Assembly (NCBI GenBank): GCA_902494855.1
Contig: CABUVC010000053.1
Location: 1 to 9,556, forward strand
Direction: 5' to 3'
DNA length: 9,556 bases
Origin: an uncultured Collinsella sp.
GTDB taxonomy: Bacteria > Actinomycetota > Coriobacteriia > Coriobacteriales > Coriobacteriaceae
Numbering within the stretch: position 1 is the stretch's first letter; every line of letters starts with the position of its first letter. Of this stretch, positions 5,977 to 9,556 are shown piece after piece. The translations under genes and the position numbers were made by a program. The notes below the pieces were generated by a model. That model did not search any database, was not told where the DNA came from, and was given only the letters and a program-made list of their open reading frames with translations.

Positions 5977-5994
5977 CGTAAGGTCTACTTACTT
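5977..5994. repeat. Degenerate third copy of the AAGTGAGTAGAC motif
   Basis: The minus strand here reads AAGTAAGTAGACCTTACG, matching 15 of 18 positions of the arm sequence at 4997-5014. It lies in the 3' untranslated region of the SIS gene, just before the terminator. Confidence 0.4.
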
Positions 5995-5998
5995 GTGA

Positions 5999-6982
5999 TT
6001 AGTAGGAAAGCTTCCACATGTAGCGACGCATGGTCAGCGGGTGCTGACGGGCCTCGGCGATCTGGTTGCCGTACTCGCGCATAACGGCGAGGTGCAGCAG
6101 CGGGTTGAAGTAGGTGACGACGCTCGCGGGCACGGCGTCAGCCAGGCCGTAGTCCTTGGAGTCGATCAGAGCGACCTTGGCGCCCATGCGCTCAAGGAAG
6201 GTGAGGGCGCGAGCGTCCATCGGACGGGTAGCACCATCGGACATGAAGAAGACGTAGGGCTTACCCTCGGTGGAAACCTCGAACGGGCCGTGGAAGTACT
6301 CGCCGGTGTTGTAGGCGGCGGCGTCGATCCACTGCATCTCGGTGAACAGGAAGGCGGCGTGAGAATAAGCCATCTTCTCGGAGGCACCGGAAGCCATGAA
6401 GTAGATCATCTTGTCGTCCTTGAAGTCCTCGGCGAACTTCTTGGCGAGCTTCTTGCAGTGCTGAGCGGCGTTCTCGCAGAGATCGAAGACGTTGGTGAGG
6501 CCGGTGATCATGTCCTCGTAGTGGTCATAGCCCTCGGTCTGCTGAAGGATCTCGAGAGCAAGAGCGATGGCATAGCCGGGCTTCTCGCACTTGGCAGCGT
6601 AGTTGGCGTGGAAGCCGTGAACGATGACGTGGTCGGCATCGACGGTCAGAGCGGAGCCAGCCTTGTTGGTGAGGGAGACGACCGGGCAGTTGTGCTTCTT
6701 GGCGGTCTTGTTGGCCTCGACGGTCTCGGGCGTGGAGCCACCGAGGGAGCAGGTGATCACGAAGGTGTGCTCGTTGACCCAGGAAGGCGTGTCGTAGTTG
6801 AACTCGTTAGCGGTGAAGATCTGAACGTTCAGCTTGTCCGTGTTGTTGGCCAGGAAGTACTTGGCGGGGTAAAGGTCGGACATGGAAGCGCCGCAGCCGA
6901 CGAAGGCGACGCTGTGGATCTCGTGGTTGGACAGGACGTCAGCGACGATCTGCTTAGGGAGGTTAAGGTCGATCTCGTACAT
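5999..6982 (-). CDS. SIS-domain sugar isomerase, FraB-like 6-phospho-fructosamine deglycase
   Basis: The 327-residue cytosolic enzyme has two SIS folds (about 20-160 and 185-310). Features include FVGCGASMSDLYPAKYF (27-43), the phosphosugar-binding CSLGGSTPETVEA (78-90), LEILQQTEGYDHYEDM (143-158), FTEMQW (213-218), GEYFHGPFEV (227-236) and the C-terminus ARQHPLTMRRYMWKLSY. The last two, with LQQTEGY, closely match Salmonella FraB as remembered. E215 and H231 correspond to the reported FraB catalytic pair E214 and H230. FraB converts 6-phosphofructose-aspartate to glucose 6-phosphate and aspartate. Here the phosphate would come from the PTS rather than from a kinase. Start 6982 was chosen because AAAGGA lies 9 nt upstream; the Met three codons earlier touches that site. 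The exact substrate is uncertain: other Amadori or sugar-amine phosphates are possible. Confidence 0.9.
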   Translation of the reverse strand: MYEIDLNLPKQIVADVLSNHEIHSVAFVGCGASMSDLYPAKYFLANNTDKLNVQIFTANEFNYDTPSWVNEHTFVITCSLGGSTPETVEANKTAKKHNCPVVSLTNKAGSALTVDADHVIVHGFHANYAAKCEKPGYAIALALEILQQTEGYDHYEDMITGLTNVFDLCENAAQHCKKLAKKFAEDFKDDKMIYFMASGASEKMAYSHAAFLFTEMQWIDAAAYNTGEYFHGPFEVSTEGKPYVFFMSDGATRPMDARALTFLERMGAKVALIDSKDYGLADAVPASVVTYFNPLLHLAVMREYGNQIAEARQHPLTMRRYMWKLSY

Positions 6983-7077
6983 CTGACACATTCCTTTCGA
7001 TTTTTTGCGGCGCCACATTGCCGGACGCACGCAGGGTTACCGTAATTTGGACCGAATCGCCGGCCCGTTGAGGATGC

Positions 7078-7100
7078 GACAAAGGGACTGTCCCTTTGAC
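7078..7100. repeat. Short palindrome CAAAGGGA-N3-TCCCTTTG
   Basis: The 8-bp arms (7080-7087, 7091-7098) are perfect with a 3-nt centre. It lies in the EIID-SIS gap, upstream of the SIS start. It shares GGGACAG/CTGTCCC with sequences at 2712-2719 and 5868-5875 and could be a dispersed extragenic element or an operator. Confidence 0.5.
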
Positions 7101-7116
7101 ACATTTGGGGATGGAA

Positions 7117-7147
7117 GCCTGCCTGGGGTATGGGATGCCAGGCAGGC
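7117..7147 (-). terminator. Intra-operon hairpin behind EIID (possible partial terminator or stabiliser)
   Basis: GCCTGCCTGG (7117-7126) and CCAGGCAGGC (7138-7147) form a perfect 10-bp GC-rich stem with an 11-nt loop, 34 bp after the EIID stop codon. There is no T-tract, so complete termination is unlikely. A role in partial read-through, processing or 3'-end protection of the PTS message is plausible. Confidence 0.45.
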
Positions 7148-7181
7148 CCCCGGGGGAAAGCGGTTAGACGCTTGGTCGCGA

Positions 7182-8015
7182 CTAGGCCAGGATGCCGGCC
7201 GCGGAGAGGGCGATGCCGCCCACGATGGCGATCACGAGAAGCCAACCGGTGTTGACGTTCTTCTTGATGAGCCAGTACATAAGGCCGGTGAGGCCAAGGG
7301 AGATCATCTGGGGCATCATGCCGTCCAGGATGTCCTGGATCACGACGGTGCCCTCAGCGAACTGCAGCGGGGTGGTGGCGCCGATCAGTGTGGCGATCAT
7401 GCCGCCCACGGACATAAGACCCACGATGCCGCAGACATACATGAGCTTCTCCATGAGGTCGCCGCCCTGAAGCTTGCTCAGGTACTCGTGACCGCCCTGA
7501 TAGCCCATCTTGGCTGCGAACCAAGTGATCAGCACAGAGGGGACGATGGAGATGAGCATGGCCAGGATCGGGCCCATGATGGAGCCCTGCTGAGCCAGCT
7601 GAACGCCCAGACCAAAGGCGATAACGCGGATGGTGCCCTGGAAGAAGGAGTCACCGATGCCGGAAAGCGGACCCATGAGGGAGGTCTTGACCGCGTTGAT
7701 CGAATCGGGATCGAAGTTCTCGGGATCCTTGGCGTACTCCTCCTCCATGGAGGCGGAGAGGCCCAGGATGAAAGCGCTCGTCTGCGGGGTGCAGTTGTAG
7801 AACGCCATGTGACGGTGGTAAGCCTCTTTCTTAGCAGCGAGCTGCTTGGGATCGGACTCATCCGGATAGAGGCGATCGAGCGTGGGAACCATGCCGTAGA
7901 GGAAGCCCATGTTCATCTGACGCTCGTAGTTCCAAGAGGCCTGGATGGCCCAGGAGCGCCAGAAGAACTGGCTGACCTTCTTGTTCAGGGACACGTCCTT
8001 GGTTGCGGTTGCCAT
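7182..8015 (-). CDS. PTS mannose/fructose/sorbose family transporter subunit IID
   Basis: The 277-residue membrane protein is the IID component which, with IIC, forms the sugar channel of mannose-family (TC 4.A.6) PTS permeases. Typical IID features are RSWAIQASWNYERQMNMGFLYGMVPTLDRLYP (20-51), GPLSGIGDSFFQGTIRVI (115-132) and a C-terminal membrane anchor GWLLVIAIVGGIALSAAG (257-274). Further hydrophobic stretches lie at about 145-167, 190-212 and 236-250. The start at 8015 follows AAGGAGG at 8-nt spacing; the site overlaps the TAA of the IIC gene. A longer frame from 8132 would lie inside the IIC gene and has no such signal. Sugar specificity cannot be read directly; the next gene suggests a sugar-amine. 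Confidence 0.96.
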   Translation of the reverse strand: MATATKDVSLNKKVSQFFWRSWAIQASWNYERQMNMGFLYGMVPTLDRLYPDESDPKQLAAKKEAYHRHMAFYNCTPQTSAFILGLSASMEEEYAKDPENFDPDSINAVKTSLMGPLSGIGDSFFQGTIRVIAFGLGVQLAQQGSIMGPILAMLISIVPSVLITWFAAKMGYQGGHEYLSKLQGGDLMEKLMYVCGIVGLMSVGGMIATLIGATTPLQFAEGTVVIQDILDGMMPQMISLGLTGLMYWLIKKNVNTGWLLVIAIVGGIALSAAGILA

Positions 8016-8028
8016 AGTGTGTTCCTCC

Positions 8029-8823
8029 TTAGTCTTCGTCGTCTTCGAGCGGATCGTAGTCGGAATCGACACCGGCGGCTGCATGGGAACCGTTGAACTT
8101 GAAGCCCATGAAGACGACAGCCAGGCACACACCGATCAGAGCGACCGCGATGACGGACAGGTTGAGGTAAGCGGCGAGCAGGAAACCGATGAACAGGAAC
8201 GGAGTCATACCCTTCTTGATCATCATGGTGAGCAGCAGGGCCAAGCCGTAGGCGGTCATGATCTTGGTCGAAACGTTAAGACCAGTGGACAGCCACTCGG
8301 GAACCATGTTGACGATGGCCTGAACCAGGTCGGTGCCAACAAAGACGGCGAGGAAGATCGGCAGGAAGTACATGACGGCGTACAGACCGGAGCCGGCGCA
8401 GATGTGCATACGGTAGGCGGTCTTGAACTTTCCGTTATCGATCGCGTTATCTGCCACATGGGTGAGGGCGGCGATGATGGAACGGAACACGATGCCGAGG
8501 AGCTGACCCAGGACGGCGACCGGGATGGCGATCGTCATGGCGGTCTCGGCGGAAGCATCGGTCAGGCATGCGAAGGCAGCGGCCACGATGCCGCCCAGGA
8601 CCATATCGGGCGGAACGGCGGCGCCGACCTGCACCAGGCCCATGGACACGAGCTCGACGGCGGCACCGACGGCAAGGCCGGTGGGCACATCGCCCAGCAG
8701 CAGACCGACGAGCGTAGCGCCAACGAGGGGCTGCTCGAAGTTAAGACGACCGAGCAGGCGGGAGTCCCACATGCAGAACACGCCGACGAGGCCGACGAGC
8801 ACCGCACTGATGAACGTATTCAT
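8029..8823 (-). CDS. PTS mannose/fructose/sorbose family transporter subunit IIC
   Basis: The 264-residue polytopic membrane protein matches IIC of the mannose family. The conserved N-terminal half includes DSRLLGRLNFEQPLVGATLVG (20-40), LGDVPTGLAVGAAVELVSMG (43-62) and GAAVPPDMVLGGIVAAAFA (67-85). Hydrophobic segments follow at about 95-120, 145-170, 188-202 and 208-238. The C-terminus ends in an acidic tail, DSDYDPLEDDED, facing the cytoplasm if topology is standard. The ATG at 8823 is preceded by AAAGGAG. It lies 36 bp after the IIAB gene, with a small CAGGC-TTTT-GCCTG hairpin (8841-8854) in that gap, and 13 bp before IID. Confidence 0.96.
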   Translation of the reverse strand: MNTFISAVLVGLVGVFCMWDSRLLGRLNFEQPLVGATLVGLLLGDVPTGLAVGAAVELVSMGLVQVGAAVPPDMVLGGIVAAAFACLTDASAETAMTIAIPVAVLGQLLGIVFRSIIAALTHVADNAIDNGKFKTAYRMHICAGSGLYAVMYFLPIFLAVFVGTDLVQAIVNMVPEWLSTGLNVSTKIMTAYGLALLLTMMIKKGMTPFLFIGFLLAAYLNLSVIAVALIGVCLAVVFMGFKFNGSHAAAGVDSDYDPLEDDED

Positions 8824-8840
8824 ACCCTTCTCCTTTCAGT

Positions 8841-8854
8841 CAGGCAAAAGCCTG
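8841..8854 (-). other. Small intercistronic hairpin between IIAB and IIC
   Basis: CAGGC and GCCTG pair around a TTTT loop on the minus strand, 5 bp after the IIAB stop codon. It is too short and lacks a T-tract for termination; it could mark an RNA processing point or adjust IIC expression. It may also be chance. Confidence 0.3.
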
Positions 8855-8859
8855 GTTGA

Positions 8860-9556
8860 TTACAGCTTGGCGTCGATGTCGACGCTCTGATACGTAGGGG
8901 TCTGCTGGACATAGAGCTTGATGCCCATGTCGAGCAGCTGGTTGACGTCGGCCTTCTGGGTGGCGTCGAGGAAGACGGAGCTGTCCTTGCCGCCGACCTG
9001 ATCGGCACCGTCGTGGTTGGCGGTGGCGCCCAGGTTGATGGCGTCGAGCTTGTAGCCCTGACAGAACTGCAGCATCTCGGCAGTGTTGCCAAAGACGAAC
9101 ATGACGCGCTCGCCGAGGGTGTTGAGCTTATCCATCTTGGCGAGGGCACGCTCGACGGTGAAGACGTTCAGGCGCACGCCCTGGGGCTTGGCCAGCTTAA
9201 GAGCGCCCTTCTTGATGTCATCGTTGGCGGCAGCGTTGTCGACGACGATGATGCGCTCGGCCTGAACCTTGGTGGTCCAAGTAAAGACGACCTGGCCGTG
9301 CAGCAGACGGTAGTCAAGACGTGCGAGGACGATCTTGGCGGGACCGGAGCTGTGACGGGACGCCTTGGCCTTCTTGGCGGGAGCCGCGGCGGCCTCGAAC
9401 GGTGCGTTGGGGTTGGTCAGACCGGTGCGGGCCTCGTTGATGAGGGCTGCGAGCTCGGCACCCTTGACGGGGGCGGGGCTCATGGCAAGCGTGAGCGCCA
9501 GCGGGATGTTGAAACCGCTGATAACCGTGAACTTCGTGCCGTTCTTGGAAAGCTCG
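8860..9556 (-). CDS. PTS mannose-family EIIAB fusion (N-terminus cut by window edge)
   Basis: The frame is open from the right edge to the TAA at 8862-8860 (231 visible residues). The first 45 or so residues match the end of an EIIA-Man domain (VISGFNIPLALTLA, then AELAALINEARTGL). An Ala/Pro/Lys-rich linker follows (APFEAAAAPAKKAKASRHSS), then a full EIIB domain beginning KIVLARLDYRLLHGQVVFTW. The phospho-accepting histidine of EIIB is in RLLHGQV (codon 9300-9298). GERVMFVFGNTAEML and GIKLYVQQTP also match EIIB. The layout is that of E. coli ManX. The Met at 9483 is internal: it has no ribosome site and lies within the EIIA sequence, so a stand-alone EIIB start there is rejected. The EIIA active-site histidine lies outside the window. 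Confidence 0.93.
   Translation of the reverse strand, partial: ELSKNGTKFTVISGFNIPLALTLAMSPAPVKGAELAALINEARTGLTNPNAPFEAAAAPAKKAKASRHSSGPAKIVLARLDYRLLHGQVVFTWTTKVQAERIIVVDNAAANDDIKKGALKLAKPQGVRLNVFTVERALAKMDKLNTLGERVMFVFGNTAEMLQFCQGYKLDAINLGATANHDGADQVGGKDSSVFLDATQKADVNQLLDMGIKLYVQQTPTYQSVDIDAKL

Noticed and set aside
5207..5998. 263-residue plus-strand frame opposite the HAD gene
   Set aside because: It runs through a terminator and the 47-bp repeat, and the minus strand has all HAD motifs.
6983..7030. Longer N-terminus for the SIS protein (start at 7030)
   Set aside because: The extra 16 residues (basic, RRKKSK) include the ribosome site AAAGGA; starting at 6982 aligns the catalytic residues with FraB numbering.
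6041..7045. 334-residue plus-strand frame opposite the SIS gene
   Set aside because: It is a Val/Gly/Leu-rich shadow of a strongly codon-biased gene; no domain or ribosome site supports it.
8016..8132. Longer N-terminus for the IID protein (start at 8132)
   Set aside because: It would overlap the IIC gene by about 100 bp; the ATG at 8015 has an ideal AAGGAGG and begins the normal IID sequence.
7005..8859. Two overlapping plus-strand frames opposite the IID and IIC genes (7005-8096 and 7945-8859)
   Set aside because: They are low-complexity, His/Asp/Gly-rich translations of the antisense strand of well-supported membrane proteins.
8860..9483. Stand-alone EIIB starting at the Met at 9483
   Set aside because: No ribosome site precedes it, and the frame continues upstream into an EIIA-like sequence, so the Met is internal to a fusion.

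Overview
The window is about 60% GC and densely coding. All eight recognisable genes are on the minus strand, so transcription runs from right to left. GC-rich codon use, a mannose-family PTS, two GntR/UTRA regulators and the repeat-rich gaps fit a gut actinobacterium of the Coriobacteriia, most likely Collinsella or a relative. That assignment is inferred from style and not from a marker gene.

Layout in transcription order (right to left). (1) 9556-5999: a sugar PTS operon. It has the C-terminal part of an EIIAB fusion (cut by the right edge), EIIC, EIID, then after a 199-bp hairpin-rich gap a SIS-domain enzyme closely resembling FraB, the 6-phosphofructose-aspartate deglycase. It ends in a clear intrinsic terminator (5934-5964). 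(2) 5842-5213: a HAD-IA phosphatase of beta-phosphoglucomutase type, whose leader carries copy 2 of a 47-bp repeat. (3) 5212-4860: a 353-bp gap holding a 123-bp element bounded by perfect 18-bp inverted repeats, a direct repeat, a hairpin behind the HAD gene and an extended -10 promoter. (4) 4859-3852: a YitT/DUF2179 membrane protein. (5) 3851-3632: copy 1 of the 47-bp repeat and an AT-rich promoter/operator region. (6) 3631-2912: a GntR/UTRA regulator followed by two hairpins, the second a strong terminator. (7) 2911-2605: a 307-bp gap with these hairpins and the recQ promoter, which has a perfect 9-bp dyad next to a TATAAT box. (8) 2604-625: recQ. (9) 622-1: a second GntR/UTRA regulator, 2 bp behind recQ, cut by the left edge.

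How the genes may work together: the PTS would import and phosphorylate a sugar or sugar-amine, and the FraB-like enzyme would split the phosphorylated product, giving glucose 6-phosphate if the substrate is an Amadori compound such as fructose-asparagine, fructose-aspartate or fructose-lysine. In Salmonella, fra couples FraB to a kinase, while gfr couples other deglycases to a mannose-family PTS. A FraB-type enzyme behind a mannose-type PTS would be a mix of the two. Either GntR protein could sense the sugar phosphate, but the operon promoter lies outside the window, so this link is untested.

No tRNA, rRNA, CRISPR array or transposase gene was seen. The long plus-strand reading frames are antisense shadows of the minus-strand genes.
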